Source: Waddlia chondrophila WSU 86-1044 (GTDB taxonomy: Bacteria > Chlamydiota > Chlamydiia > Chlamydiales > Waddliaceae). From it: a DNA stretch of 64,000 nt. A program made the position numbers and the translations under genes. Positions 36,132-45,589 of the stretch are shown here, piece after piece (positions within the stretch are counted from its first letter, which is position 1; every line of letters starts with the position of its first letter). Under the pieces are notes generated by a model. That model worked only from the letters and a program-made list of their open reading frames with translations. It had not been told where the DNA came from and ran no database searches. The stretch lies in NCBI RefSeq assembly GCF_000092785.1, contig NC_014225.1, forward strand, positions 1,935,340 to 1,999,339. The letters run 5' to 3'.

Positions 36132-36803
36132 ATGACTCGATATTTAGGGCTGCTGCTGATCATCGCCGCCTTTTGCGGTTGCGGCACTTCCCAACCACCT
36201 AAAATGGAAAAAGCCATTGACGCAACGGAAGTTTCCCGTCAAATTCTAACCTACAGCGAAAAACTCAGATTTCAAAAACATCTGCAATTAGAAGACTCTG
36301 TCGTTTACTACAACAACAAAATTAACCGCATCCGCCTCGACTTCTCATCAATGGATGTCCTCGATATTTGGGAAGCACGAGCGCTGCTGGTCGATCTCGT
36401 CGATGAGTTTCTCGAACGGATCAACGGAAACGCTATTATCTATCGCGATTTGGGAACCTTCCCTTTTACCGCGTCAGACCTTGAGGTCTACATTTATTTT
36501 AAGAGTTTTTACAACCATTACGTCAAGCTCGACTCCGTCGGAATGATCTCCCTAAAGCAGGGAATTGCCAGCTACATAGCCTCCGATGGCTTTGATTGCG
36601 AAGGCCCTTGTTGGCGCAAACGGAACGAATACTATTTTCAAAGCCGAAATTTCATTACGTTCAAACGGCAAGGAGAGGCCTTGTATAAGCCTGATACCGA
36701 GTCTGACTTCAATATCTTTGGAGACGAGCGCTATATTGATCCGGAAACGCGAAAATACTTAAACCGTATATCACCTAGAATCAAAACGAACCGGCCACGT
36801 TGA
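36132..36803 (+). CDS. Lipoprotein, third and diverged paralogue of the tandem pair
   Basis: A 223-residue protein from the ATG at 36132, with lipoprotein signal MTRYLGLLLIIAAFCGCG. The central part matches the small lipoproteins at 25635-26760: VDLVDEFLERIN against LKIMDEFLDKIN, then a FPFTASDLEVYIYF strand against VHPFDSNHIVINIF. It has an additional C-terminal region of about 60 residues, rich in aromatics. Family function is unknown. Its stop overlaps the start (TTG) of the next gene by 4 bases, so the two are likely co-translated. Divergent from the rRNA methyltransferase across about 95 bases. Confidence 0.78.
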   Translation: MTRYLGLLLIIAAFCGCGTSQPPKMEKAIDATEVSRQILTYSEKLRFQKHLQLEDSVVYYNNKINRIRLDFSSMDVLDIWEARALLVDLVDEFLERINGNAIIYRDLGTFPFTASDLEVYIYFKSFYNHYVKLDSVGMISLKQGIASYIASDGFDCEGPCWRKRNEYYFQSRNFITFKRQGEALYKPDTESDFNIFGDERYIDPETRKYLNRISPRIKTNRPR

Positions 36804-38497
36804 CCGCTTGCAATCTTCAGGAAATCTACTCTGCCTGCCAATCTAAAAAATCGGGAGAGCCGGCGCTTGTTCCCAGCCTGATCTCCCAACGTGTCTATCA
36901 CTCCAGCTACGGATGGGGACGTTTGTGGAAATGGTTTTATCTGGCAGTCCAATTCCTCACTGGAAAAGATCTTAAAACCAAACGTTTGATCAAAATCATG
37001 CAAAAAATGGAAAAAATCTTTTCCAAAAAGCTGCCGCAAGTGATCGAAAACGCCGCTGCCTATCAAGATTACCTAGAAAAAAGGATTCGAGAAGAAGAAG
37101 TGGATGAGAATGAAGTGCATGCCCTTCGCAAAAACGTCAGGCGGTGGACCCGTGCAACGGCTCCTCTTTCATCTATTGCGGGAAAAAAACAGAACGAGAA
37201 AATCACCTCCTTATTCCAAACTTACTATCCGGATTCAATCGAACGGGGAGAACTCCCCTTCTCCTATGGCCAAGGGGAAGTTCTCTTGCGGGAAACGCAA
37301 TTACTGATCGATTTGGAAGGGTATCTGCACAGCCCGCTTCCTCTCGCTCTTTTCAAAAAACTTGCGAGGAAAGAAGATCTTTCGTCAAATGAACAGCACG
37401 AGCTGGAAAAATGGATTAAGATCCTAAATAAAAAGAAAGAAAACATTCCTGTCGATCTGTTTATCGACTGTCTAAGAGTGTTGACAAATAAGCCTTCATT
37501 TGGAGGCAGCTTGATCGAGCTAAAAGTCCGCTTGCTGCAAAACAATCTGGAACTTCTACGGATGAAGGAAGAGAAACATCTCTCTTGGAGAGCTGCTCTG
37601 CAACCGGGAGATGAGCTGAAAAGCGGCAGCCATACTTATCGACTGGGAGAAGCGATCGGCGTCAAGAGCGAAGGGTTTGATTCAACGCTAATTTTCGAGA
37701 TTGAAGGAAACGAGGATCATGTCATCGCCGTTGGAATGAACCGGGCCTACTGGTCAATCAAACAGAAGGTGGCAAATGAATTTCAATGGGGAATAAAAAT
37801 GCCTGAGATCAAGGAGATTTCTCCAGACGGGCGCTTTGCCATCATTGAAAGGCTGACACCGGCCATTTCCGAAAATCAATGGGAAAGTCCCGAAAATCAG
37901 CCTTTGGTTGAAAGCGACCTTTCGATCCTGGACCCAATCTCCAACCTCTTTAAATGGTGGGGCAAGGAATCCGTTTGCCCTGCAAATTTTTCCCTTAATC
38001 GCCTGATGTTCAACATGGACGGCGAGCTCAAGTACACACACTCACTGCAACCAACAGCCTTCGATTTCCGCCTACTGGAAGACCTTGCGTATGAGGTTGC
38101 GCAAGGGCATCTAAATGTTTACCTGCACATCATGCAACAATCGAAATTGAGCTCCCATCTAACGATGAATTTCTATCGGCGTGTCGTTGAGGCTTCTCTG
38201 AAAAATGAATCCGTCAAAATTAGAGATTTAGCTGCATATAGGAAGATCTCCGACCCTCTAGTGATCCAAAGAGGACGGAAACTCTACAAAAAAATTCAAA
38301 AATTAAGAGCCAAAATCATCAAGACATTGAATAAAGAATTTGATCATATTGATCAACACAGTCTCCTTGCCAACACCAATAAAGAGTTGAAAGAGTGGTA
38401 TGAAGGCACCTGTTCAGCATCGCGCCTTTGGCCATCGATAGAAGAGGCGGTCACCGGAAACTTAAGGCGGCCCCTTCAACTAGGAAGGAATTTATGA
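36800..38497 (+). CDS. Unknown 565-residue protein, probably chlamydia-specific
   Basis: I do not recognise this protein. The first codon appears to be TTG at 36800, overlapping the lipoprotein stop (TTGA). Early residues include a hydrophobic, aromatic stretch (GWGRLWKWFYLAVQFL, about 37-52), followed by a long charged helical region and, at about 275-380, a segment (YRLGEAIGVKSEGFDSTLIF, then VIAVGMNRAYW) that looks like a small beta-rich nucleotide- or ligand-binding lobe, faintly kinase-like; catalytic motifs are not evident. It overlaps the aldehyde dehydrogenase start by 4 bases (ATGA). Coupling with the lipoprotein hints at a shared envelope role. Confidence 0.7.
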   Translation: MTACNLQEIYSACQSKKSGEPALVPSLISQRVYHSSYGWGRLWKWFYLAVQFLTGKDLKTKRLIKIMQKMEKIFSKKLPQVIENAAAYQDYLEKRIREEEVDENEVHALRKNVRRWTRATAPLSSIAGKKQNEKITSLFQTYYPDSIERGELPFSYGQGEVLLRETQLLIDLEGYLHSPLPLALFKKLARKEDLSSNEQHELEKWIKILNKKKENIPVDLFIDCLRVLTNKPSFGGSLIELKVRLLQNNLELLRMKEEKHLSWRAALQPGDELKSGSHTYRLGEAIGVKSEGFDSTLIFEIEGNEDHVIAVGMNRAYWSIKQKVANEFQWGIKMPEIKEISPDGRFAIIERLTPAISENQWESPENQPLVESDLSILDPISNLFKWWGKESVCPANFSLNRLMFNMDGELKYTHSLQPTAFDFRLLEDLAYEVAQGHLNVYLHIMQQSKLSSHLTMNFYRRVVEASLKNESVKIRDLAAYRKISDPLVIQRGRKLYKKIQKLRAKIIKTLNKEFDHIDQHSLLANTNKELKEWYEGTCSASRLWPSIEEAVTGNLRRPLQLGRNL

Positions 38498-39939
38498 ACA
38501 TTGCTCAATTTTTAGACCAGCCTGCAATCGGCTTTTTTGTGGGAGGAAGCTTTTCTCCCTGCCGCCATGCCTTAACTGAAGATCTCATCAGTCCTTATAC
38601 AAAAGAAAAATGGAAAAGCTACATCCCTGCTAATGAACAGGATGTCAAACATGCAATAACCACGGCTAAAAAAGCTTTTCCCATGTGGAAAAACACTCCC
38701 GCACCGGAAAGAGGGCGTCTTTTGCGCAAAATCGGAGACTTGCTCTTAGAAAACAGCAGCACTTTCGCCAATCTAATGGCGCATGAGATGGGCAAGCCGA
38801 TCACTCAAGGCAAAGGGGAAGTGAGCTACACAGCAGGCTATTTTCATTGGTTTGCCAGCGAAGCGGAAAGAATATACGGCATGACGATCCCGTCCCAATT
38901 TCCTGCCAAAGAGCTGACAATTCAGTACGAGCCTGTAGGGATCTGCGCTGCGATTACCCCATGGAATTTCCCGATTGCAATGGCAGGAAGAAAAATTGCC
39001 GCAGCACTTGCTGCCGGCTGCACAATCATCAACAAACCCAGCAGAGAAAGCCCTATTTCCATGCTGCTATTTGCTTACCTATGCCAAGCAGCTAACCTTC
39101 CGGAAGGGGTTGTCAATATCATTCCTGGTCCGGAAGAGATCATCGGCAAGGTCTTGCTCGCCTCATCCGATATACGCAAGCTTTCATTCACCGGAAGCAC
39201 TGAGACGGGGAAATATCTTTACCGCAAATCAGCAGACACATTGAAAAAGCTGACAATGGAATTGGGAGGGCACGCTCCTCTTCTGGTCTTCGACGATGCA
39301 AACATCGACATTGCCGTCGCAGGAACAATTGCTTCAAAATTCCGCAACAACGGCCAAACCTGCGTTTGCCCTAATCGCATTTTTGTGCAAAAAAGCATTT
39401 ACAACGCTTTTCTCGATAAATTTGCCGAAGAGACGGCAAAATTGAAAGTCGGCGATCCCCTGGATCCTCAGTCCGATTTGTCACCCATTCTACATCCAAC
39501 AGCTGAATCAAAGGTCAAAAAGCACATTGCCGACGCACAAGAAAAGGGAGCTGAAATTATTTTGCAAGGAAGCTTCCCTTACGAGCCTTGCATCCTCAGC
39601 CAGGTGACGAGCGACATGCTGATTTACAAAGAAGAGACATTCGGCCCAGTAGCGGCTGTCATCCCTTTTTCAACCGAACGAGAAGGAGTAGAAATGGCAA
39701 ACGATACCCCATTTGGCTTAGCCTCCTACTTTTTTTCACAAGATTTATCGCGCTGCAAACGAGTAGCCTCGGCTCTTCAATATGGCATTGTCGGGGTCAA
39801 CGACCCTCTTCCCAGCACTTATCAAGCCTCATTTGGGGGAATCAAATCCTCCGGTTTCGGCCGTGAAGGGGGGCCGACAGCGATCAAAGAGTATCTGGTG
39901 GAGAAGTACATCTCAACATCAATAAATGCCGGGAATTAA
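38494..39939 (+). CDS. gabD: NAD(P)-dependent aldehyde dehydrogenase, succinate-semialdehyde dehydrogenase-like
   Basis: Aldehyde dehydrogenase of normal length (481 residues). The catalytic Cys C290 is in [11 protein letters not shown], the general base E256 in TMELGGHAP, and the oxyanion Asn in TPWNFPIAM. Closest by eye to the GabD group, which oxidises succinate semialdehyde to succinate, but the exact substrate is not provable here. The start at 38494 has AGGAAGG at good spacing and overlaps the preceding stop (ATGA). The 3' end overlaps the convergent sterol reductase by 21 bases. Confidence 0.85.
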   Translation: MNIAQFLDQPAIGFFVGGSFSPCRHALTEDLISPYTKEKWKSYIPANEQDVKHAITTAKKAFPMWKNTPAPERGRLLRKIGDLLLENSSTFANLMAHEMGKPITQGKGEVSYTAGYFHWFASEAERIYGMTIPSQFPAKELTIQYEPVGICAAITPWNFPIAMAGRKIAAALAAGCTIINKPSRESPISMLLFAYLCQAANLPEGVVNIIPGPEEIIGKVLLASSDIRKLSFTGSTETGKYLYRKSADTLKKLTMELGGHAPLLVFDDANIDIAVAGTIASKFRNNGQTCVCPNRIFVQKSIYNAFLDKFAEETAKLKVGDPLDPQSDLSPILHPTAESKVKKHIADAQEKGAEIILQGSFPYEPCILSQVTSDMLIYKEETFGPVAAVIPFSTEREGVEMANDTPFGLASYFFSQDLSRCKRVASALQYGIVGVNDPLPSTYQASFGGIKSSGFGREGGPTAIKEYLVEKYISTSINAGN

Positions 39940-41286
39940 GCGGTAAGGAACGCGGCGGCAATACTTTCTCCAAGCGTCTCCATATTTATTTTCACAACGG
40001 TGCTCATCACGGTAGCAGCGGTTAACCAATAGAATTGTCATGTACACAAAGTAAAAATAGGGCAAAAGATGGGAAAAACCGCAAGCCAAACAATAGGCAA
40101 GCGACAGCATCAAATCTCCGGTATAGTTCATATGGCGCGCCCTGCCCCACCAACCTGAAAGCAAGAGCTTCGTGTGGTGAAGAGAACCGTCTGCTGCTGT
40201 ATACTGACAAGAGATAAACTCCGGCATTTTCCCCCAAATCGGCTCTTTTCCCTGGACTCTGCGAAAATGGTCTTTTTGATGATTTGCAGAACGAAAAATC
40301 GCATATCCGACAACTCCCAGCGTCAAAACAAAAAGAGCAAACCCTGTTGATAAGTCGACGGGATGATACAGAAGATACAACCCTTGCAAAGTATACATAT
40401 ACGGCAGCCAAACGAGATCACCCCAGGAAAGCATCCAGCCAAAATGATCGTGGCAAATGTCGATGGTTTTCAAATACCAAGTCTCGTGCCAGAAAAAATC
40501 CAACACATAGATGGCTTGAAGCACATTGACAAGGAGCATTGAATTAGGTAAATATCCCAAATCCGCATATTGCTTTGCAGCAAATGACCAGTTGATTAAC
40601 GTCCAAGCAATGATCCCGGGACGTCCATTGAAAAAGAGTTTGAAGTCAAATTTTCCGATGCGGGGATTGAACTCGATTCCCATGAAAAAATCGTACAAAG
40701 GATTTCCACTGAATTTCCGATCTTCTGCATTGGAAGGAAAACGGTAAGCCTTCACATAGACGAAAATCGCTGTTAAATACCCCATCACGTTGGTTACGAT
40801 CAAAAACCCTCCCCAGTTCTCCGCAATGATACTTGGAGAAAACCATCCCAAAACATAAGCGCCAATCCCGAAAAAGAGATGTGAGATTAACCACGCTTGC
40901 AAGCCATTGATTTGATAAACAAGCTGTTTGCCTGCCGGAGTGACCGCCCCCTCTTGGCGCCCTCCGCGATAGCGGGGAAGAATGCGATGGAGAAGATCCG
41001 GCAACCCGAGATAGAGGAGCAATTGAAACGCAAACCACCCTAAATACAACGCAAAAATGCCCACTTCGAAAGAGGGAAACAGTGAATCAAGAGAAACAGC
41101 CCCGGATGCTAACGCATAAGCGGGCCCGATCAAAGAACCTCTGAAGCGGACGCAAGCAATGTAGCAATAAAGCACCATCATTGGCGCTGTGGCAAGCAAA
41201 GCGATCGTTGAAAATAAACTGAGCCAGGTTGTTTCCCAAGCACGTCCCCAGTTTCTTGTTTGGACATTGGTAGTTGTTGCCGCCAT
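39919..41286 (-). CDS. Sterol reductase, ERG4/ERG24 family (7-dehydrocholesterol reductase-like)
   Basis: A polytopic membrane protein of 455 residues with about nine hydrophobic segments. The two family signatures are clear: [19 protein letters not shown] with SLAYCLACG, and the C-terminal [15 protein letters not shown]...PYRLIPGIY. These are the NADPH- and sterol-binding parts of the eukaryotic C14 and delta-7 reductases, and the sequence is closest by eye to DHCR7. Bacteria usually lack sterol synthesis, so it probably acts on host sterols; homologues are known in Coxiella and amoeba-associated chlamydiae. Convergent overlap of 21 bases with gabD. Confidence 0.9.
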   Translation of the reverse strand: MAATTTNVQTRNWGRAWETTWLSLFSTIALLATAPMMVLYCYIACVRFRGSLIGPAYALASGAVSLDSLFPSFEVGIFALYLGWFAFQLLLYLGLPDLLHRILPRYRGGRQEGAVTPAGKQLVYQINGLQAWLISHLFFGIGAYVLGWFSPSIIAENWGGFLIVTNVMGYLTAIFVYVKAYRFPSNAEDRKFSGNPLYDFFMGIEFNPRIGKFDFKLFFNGRPGIIAWTLINWSFAAKQYADLGYLPNSMLLVNVLQAIYVLDFFWHETWYLKTIDICHDHFGWMLSWGDLVWLPYMYTLQGLYLLYHPVDLSTGFALFVLTLGVVGYAIFRSANHQKDHFRRVQGKEPIWGKMPEFISCQYTAADGSLHHTKLLLSGWWGRARHMNYTGDLMLSLAYCLACGFSHLLPYFYFVYMTILLVNRCYRDEHRCENKYGDAWRKYCRRVPYRLIPGIY

Positions 41287-41351
41287 TACAATTTGATACG
41301 TCTATATTTGTTTAGATATTTTTTATAAGTGATTAAGATTTTTTTTTATAG

Positions 41352-41378
41352 AAAAAGGAGCGGTCAGAAACTGACCGC
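41352..41378 (-). terminator. Rho-independent terminator after the first outer-membrane protein gene
   Basis: Eight-base stem GCGGTCAG / CTGACCGC with loop AAA at 41360-41378. Read on the minus strand it is followed by TCCTTTTTC. It lies 12 bases beyond the stop at 41390. Confidence 0.8.
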
Positions 41379-41389
41379 ATGAAAAAAAT

Positions 41390-42286
41390 TTAGAAATTTG
41401 CGCCTAAACGAAGAACAAGGCCTCCAACACCTAAATATGCATGGCTCAATGCATCTTCAGCAATCCCTTTCCATCCCCAGTACTGAGCTTCGTAACCAAT
41501 CTGGAAAAACGCATCGGCATCGCAAAGAACACACATTCTAAATTCCAGCCCGGCATAGACTTCATGGACTGGAATAAACCGAAATGCCTTGGATTCACGT
41601 CTCTCCTTTTCAGTAGGAGCTGGAGGTTCTGTCCGTGTAAAATCACTATCTAAAATACCTGTACTCATACGACAAACAAAAGCAACAGGAATGCAGCAAC
41701 CGCACGCATTAAAGCTGCACAACTTCCAATGGCTGCTGGCACCAATATAAAGCCCGCTGCCATCAAGTCCTTGAGTAAAATCCCTTTCAAGTTCGCTAAC
41801 ATGGTCATCTGTCACGTCAATGTTGGCGAATTTCACCCCTAAGAAGGGCCGAAATAAAAGGCCATCGCAAATACAGCAAGAAGCCCCTAACTCAGCATCA
41901 AATACGCGATAATCAAATGCATATTTCGCCACTATCGGCACCTGATCAAAATGTGCCTCTTTATCTGCTTTAGAACGAAAAGAGGTGTAGCGCAGACTAA
42001 GATCCCATACATTCCAGCGTGCTGAACCGCCAACTCTCCATCCCCAATCATTCCCTGGAGTTAATTTATCGAAACTTCCATCTCCAAGAACAAGATCCGT
42101 ACTGTGAAGATGCCAAAACAAGGCGTCGGCATACACAGAAAATTCCATGTTGCAAAAATCAACGCAGAGAAAATCGCATGTATTCTGATCATAGCAAGGA
42201 TCACAATGATCATAGCCATCAAAAGCATGCGTAAAGTGGGCAGATGTTAAAAGGATGCCAAAAACAAGATTCTTTAGAATTTTCAT
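41390..42286 (-). CDS. Cysteine-rich outer-membrane beta-barrel protein (MOMP-like), copy 1
   Basis: A signal peptide (MKILKNLVFGILLTSAHFTHA) is followed by a cysteine-rich N terminus (CDPCYDQNTCDFLCVDFCNMEF) and alternating aromatic strands such as DWGWRVGGSARW and LSLRYTSF. It ends LRLGANF, with the C-terminal Phe typical of BAM-assembled barrels. Cys pairs (SCCICDG, CGCCIPVA) suggest disulfide cross-linking, as in the chlamydial outer-membrane complex. It is a paralogue of the adjacent gene and of MOMP-like families in environmental chlamydiae. An ATG at 42289 immediately precedes the chosen start. Function as porin or adhesin is inference. Confidence 0.85.
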   Translation of the reverse strand: MKILKNLVFGILLTSAHFTHAFDGYDHCDPCYDQNTCDFLCVDFCNMEFSVYADALFWHLHSTDLVLGDGSFDKLTPGNDWGWRVGGSARWNVWDLSLRYTSFRSKADKEAHFDQVPIVAKYAFDYRVFDAELGASCCICDGLLFRPFLGVKFANIDVTDDHVSELERDFTQGLDGSGLYIGASSHWKLCSFNACGCCIPVAFVCRMSTGILDSDFTRTEPPAPTEKERRESKAFRFIPVHEVYAGLEFRMCVLCDADAFFQIGYEAQYWGWKGIAEDALSHAYLGVGGLVLRLGANF

Positions 42287-42323
42287 CATCAGTCCAATCA
42301 AAAATTAAATGCTTTTTAATGAT

Positions 42324-42350
42324 AAAGGCGATCTCTTCCGGATCGCCTTT
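42324..42350 (-). terminator. Hairpin terminator between the two outer-membrane protein genes
   Basis: Ten-base perfect stem AAAGGCGATC / GATCGCCTTT around TCTTCCG, placed 15 bases after the stop of copy 2. The arms end in A/T runs, so it could work in either direction; it separates copy 2 from copy 1. Confidence 0.7.
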
Positions 42351-42364
42351 AATGAAAGAAAGAT

Positions 42365-43279
42365 TTAGAAATTCGCGCCTAGACGGAGAACAAGACCTCC
42401 AATACCTAGGTGAGCAAGGCTATCGATTGCCCGTACTAGTTCTCCTCTCCAACCCCAGTACTGAACTTCATAACCGACTTGGACAAACGCATCGGCATTG
42501 CAAAGGCCGCACATTCTAAACTCAAGACCTGCATACAATTCGTGCACAGGAATAAATTGGCAATCTTTAGCAGAACCCTCTTCTCCTACCTCTTCTCCTA
42601 CACTGTATTTAAAGTCTCCATCAAGAACACCTGTGCTGAAACGGGAAACTAATGCAACTGGAATGCTGCGATCGCAAACATTGAAGCTGCAGATCTGCCA
42701 GCGGTTGTCGAAACCAACGTAAAGACCGCATCCATCCAATTTTAGCTTACGGTCTAACCCTTTGTCGAAAATAAACTCAATGTTTCTAATGTCTACTTTG
42801 ATTCGTGCAAATTTTCCACCGAAGAAAGGCCTGAAGAGAATGCCTTCACAGATGCAGCACGCACGGCCAAGCTCAACATCGAACACATCGTAATCGAATT
42901 CACTTGCCGCCACGACAGAGCTTTCTCCAAATTGAACATCTCTCTTCGCTGTTGAAGAAAAAGAAGTGTAGCGGAAACCGATATCCCAAGAATTCCAGTA
43001 GGCGGAAGCTCCGATTCTCCAACCCCAATTGTAATCGTGATCGGTTTTTCCATCGTTTAATCCATCTTTTCTTCCATCATTTGTAATTAGAGAAAGATCG
43101 TTATGCCAGTAAAGCGCATCAGCATACAACTCAAATTCCATATCGCATAAGCTGATGTTGCACAGATCACATTCCGTACCCATGTAGCATGGATCGCATG
43201 CATCGCATGCTTCATCGGAATAAGCAAACTGAGCGGAGGCCAACAGTACAAAAAGTACTAAATTTTTCAAATGTTTCAT
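42365..43279 (-). CDS. Cysteine-rich outer-membrane beta-barrel protein (MOMP-like), copy 2
   Basis: Paralogue of the downstream gene with the same plan: signal peptide (MKHLKNLVLFVLLASAQFAYS), cysteine cluster (CDACDPCYMGTECDLC), strands NWGWRIGASAYW and IGFRYTSF, conserved IPVHELYAGLEFRMC, and terminal LRLGANF. The start at 43279 has GGAG six bases upstream, better than the ATGs at 43291 and 43303. Copies differ most in the mid-protein loop (residues about 155-170 and 215-240), as expected of surface-exposed loops. Each copy is flanked by its own terminator, so they are likely expressed separately. Confidence 0.86.
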   Translation of the reverse strand: MKHLKNLVLFVLLASAQFAYSDEACDACDPCYMGTECDLCNISLCDMEFELYADALYWHNDLSLITNDGRKDGLNDGKTDHDYNWGWRIGASAYWNSWDIGFRYTSFSSTAKRDVQFGESSVVAASEFDYDVFDVELGRACCICEGILFRPFFGGKFARIKVDIRNIEFIFDKGLDRKLKLDGCGLYVGFDNRWQICSFNVCDRSIPVALVSRFSTGVLDGDFKYSVGEEVGEEGSAKDCQFIPVHELYAGLEFRMCGLCNADAFVQVGYEVQYWGWRGELVRAIDSLAHLGIGGLVLRLGANF

Positions 43280-43439
43280 TGTGAACTCCATTTTTGTTAC
43301 CAAATAGAAAAAACCATCTTAGACTACAGCCTTGAGAGGATTTTTTCCAAATTTTATTTTCGTCACTGAAAGATCAATAAAGAATCTTAGACTGTGTAAA
43401 ATGTAATACATCCATCGATTTTTTGAACAGTAGAAATCA

Positions 43440-45578
43440 TCACAATCTCGTTAAATGTGAATAACGCGCTGCAAGATCTTTAACCTGGCAATCACTAGAG
43501 AACAGCACTTTGTAGATCATCCCGACCGAACTATCATACACTTGCTGAACAACACCAACACCAAATTCCTGATGAAACACGGCATCCCCGGACTCAAATT
43601 CTGTTTCCATTTCAGATGTTTGCATCATTGAAGAGCCCCCAATCGTTATCCCATCACGCACCCTTTGCAGATGTTCGATAGGAATTTCTTTGAGAAAACG
43701 GCTAGGCCTCTGCGTACGCGCCTGCCCCCACAAATAACGGAAACGGGCATCTGTAATATAAAGATACTCTTTGGCTCGTGTCATGCCGACATAGCACAAA
43801 CGCCTCTCCTCTTCAAGCGCTTCTTGACTGCCCCTGGAGTTAGCATGAGGAAAAAGGTCCTCTTCCATGCCGACCAGGAACACAAGCGTATATTCCAGCC
43901 CTTTTCCATTATGGATCGTCATTAAATTCACTCTATCAACAAGGCCGGCGTCAGCTTCATCAAGACTCGATTTCAAGGACAATTCTTCAAGAAAGTCGGC
44001 AAGTTCGGCGCTGTCCCTCTCCTGTTCCCACTCCATTGCCTTTGTCCTCAATTCATCCAGGTTTGCTTTGCGGTCGTCAACGGTTTCCGGATCTTCAGAT
44101 AAGTGGTTCAGATAACCTGTTTCTTCAACAGCTGCGATGACAAGCTCTTTGAGAGAACATTCAGCATAGATCCGCTTCAATTTTCGAATCATGGAAAGGT
44201 ATCCCTCAAGCCCCTCTTTCTGCTTAGTGGTCATCCGCAAAGAAACACCGCCATCAACCAATGCCTGGCAATATTCCAAAATCGTCATCCCTTCCTGAGT
44301 TGCTCCCAGACGAATCTTTTCAATCGTCGCATTCCCAAGTCCACGGCGGGGAAGATTAATCGTCCGTTGAAAAGAAATGAAGTCTGAATCCGAATAAGTC
44401 ATTCGTAAAAAGGCGAGCACGTCTTTGATTTCCTTCCGCTGGTAAAAAGAAATTCCTCCAACAATGACGTAAGGAATACGAGAAGATAATAAACGGTCCT
44501 CAAATGCACGCGATTGGAAATTGGTCCTGTAAAAAATGACCATTTCCTGATAGGGGATCCCTTTTTCCTCGTGGAAATAACGGATCGTATCTGCAACAAA
44601 CTGCGATTCATTGCGATCGGAATCACCGGTGTAATGTTTAATCTTTTCTCCCGGCCCTAGCGCACTCCATAAATTTTTTTCGAAACGCTGCTGGTTGAAT
44701 CCGATCAAGTGATTTGCCGCATCTAAGATATTGGCACGGCTGCGATAATTTTGTTCAAGTCTCACCACTTTAGCGCCTGCAAAATCGTTCTCAAAATTGA
44801 GAATATTCTGGATATTTGCTCCTCTCCAAGAGTAGATCGATTGGTCAGGATCTCCGACAACGCAAAGATTTTTCGTACGTTCAACAAGCTTGCACACAAT
44901 TTCATACTGCGCATGGTTCGTGTCCTGATACTCGTCGATCAATAAATGAGACCATCTGTCTTGATACCCTTTCAGCACTTCCGGACACTCTCTAAACAGT
45001 TTCACGACAAGAAAAAGAAGATCGTCAAAATCAAGGGCATTATACTCTTTCAGCCTCTCTTGGTATTTCCTATAAACCATTGGCAAAGCCATGTCGGCAG
45101 GATCTTTCGACTGCGAGCTTTGCACTTGATCCGGCCCCAGCAACTGATTTTTCGCTTTGGAGATCAACGATCGGAACACTTTGGGCTCCATTTTTTTATC
45201 CCGAATTTTCAGCTCTTCCAAACAGGCTTTCAGCAATTTCAACACATCGTCTTCGTCATAAATGGTAAAATCACTGCGATATCCCAGCTCATGAATCGAC
45301 TCCCTCAAAATCCTTGCCCCTAAACTATGGAAAGTGCTGATGAGAACGTGGCTGTTTGCGATCTTTCTGATCCTCTCCTGCATTTCCCCCGCAGCTTTGT
45401 TTGTGAATGTGAGTCCAAGGATTTGAGAAGCAGGCACTCCACTTTCGATAAGAGCAGCAATTCGGTAAGTCACTACGCGCGTCTTTCCGGAACCTGCGCC
45501 GGCCAAGACAAGTAAAGGCCCGTTAAATGTATTGACAGCATCTTGTTGCGGTTCATTCAATCCAGCGGCATACATCAT
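43440..45578 (-). CDS. uvrD: UvrD/PcrA-type superfamily 1 DNA helicase
   Basis: 3'-5' helicase for nucleotide excision and mismatch repair. The motifs are in order: Q motif LNEPQQDAVN, Walker A AGAGSGKT, Ia TFTNKAAGEM, II DEYQDTN, III GDPDQSIYSWRGA, IV QNYRS, V TIHNGKGLEY, VI YVGMTRAKE. The C-terminal Tudor-like domain (GDAVFHQEFGVGVV) is the PcrA/UvrD signature for RNA polymerase contact. The upstream AGGA favours the ATG at 45578, but 45587 is also possible. It begins just after the putA stop, so the two are probably co-transcribed. Confidence 0.93.
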   Translation of the reverse strand: MMYAAGLNEPQQDAVNTFNGPLLVLAGAGSGKTRVVTYRIAALIESGVPASQILGLTFTNKAAGEMQERIRKIANSHVLISTFHSLGARILRESIHELGYRSDFTIYDEDDVLKLLKACLEELKIRDKKMEPKVFRSLISKAKNQLLGPDQVQSSQSKDPADMALPMVYRKYQERLKEYNALDFDDLLFLVVKLFRECPEVLKGYQDRWSHLLIDEYQDTNHAQYEIVCKLVERTKNLCVVGDPDQSIYSWRGANIQNILNFENDFAGAKVVRLEQNYRSRANILDAANHLIGFNQQRFEKNLWSALGPGEKIKHYTGDSDRNESQFVADTIRYFHEEKGIPYQEMVIFYRTNFQSRAFEDRLLSSRIPYVIVGGISFYQRKEIKDVLAFLRMTYSDSDFISFQRTINLPRRGLGNATIEKIRLGATQEGMTILEYCQALVDGGVSLRMTTKQKEGLEGYLSMIRKLKRIYAECSLKELVIAAVEETGYLNHLSEDPETVDDRKANLDELRTKAMEWEQERDSAELADFLEELSLKSSLDEADAGLVDRVNLMTIHNGKGLEYTLVFLVGMEEDLFPHANSRGSQEALEEERRLCYVGMTRAKEYLYITDARFRYLWGQARTQRPSRFLKEIPIEHLQRVRDGITIGGSSMMQTSEMETEFESGDAVFHQEFGVGVVQQVYDSSVGMIYKVLFSSDCQVKDLAARYSHLTRL

Positions 45579-45589
45579 TGTTTTCATCC

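Noticed and set aside
43304-43439. Possible promoter TTGATC-N15-TAAAAT on the minus strand for the outer-membrane protein copy 2
   Set aside because: The spacer is too short for a confident call.
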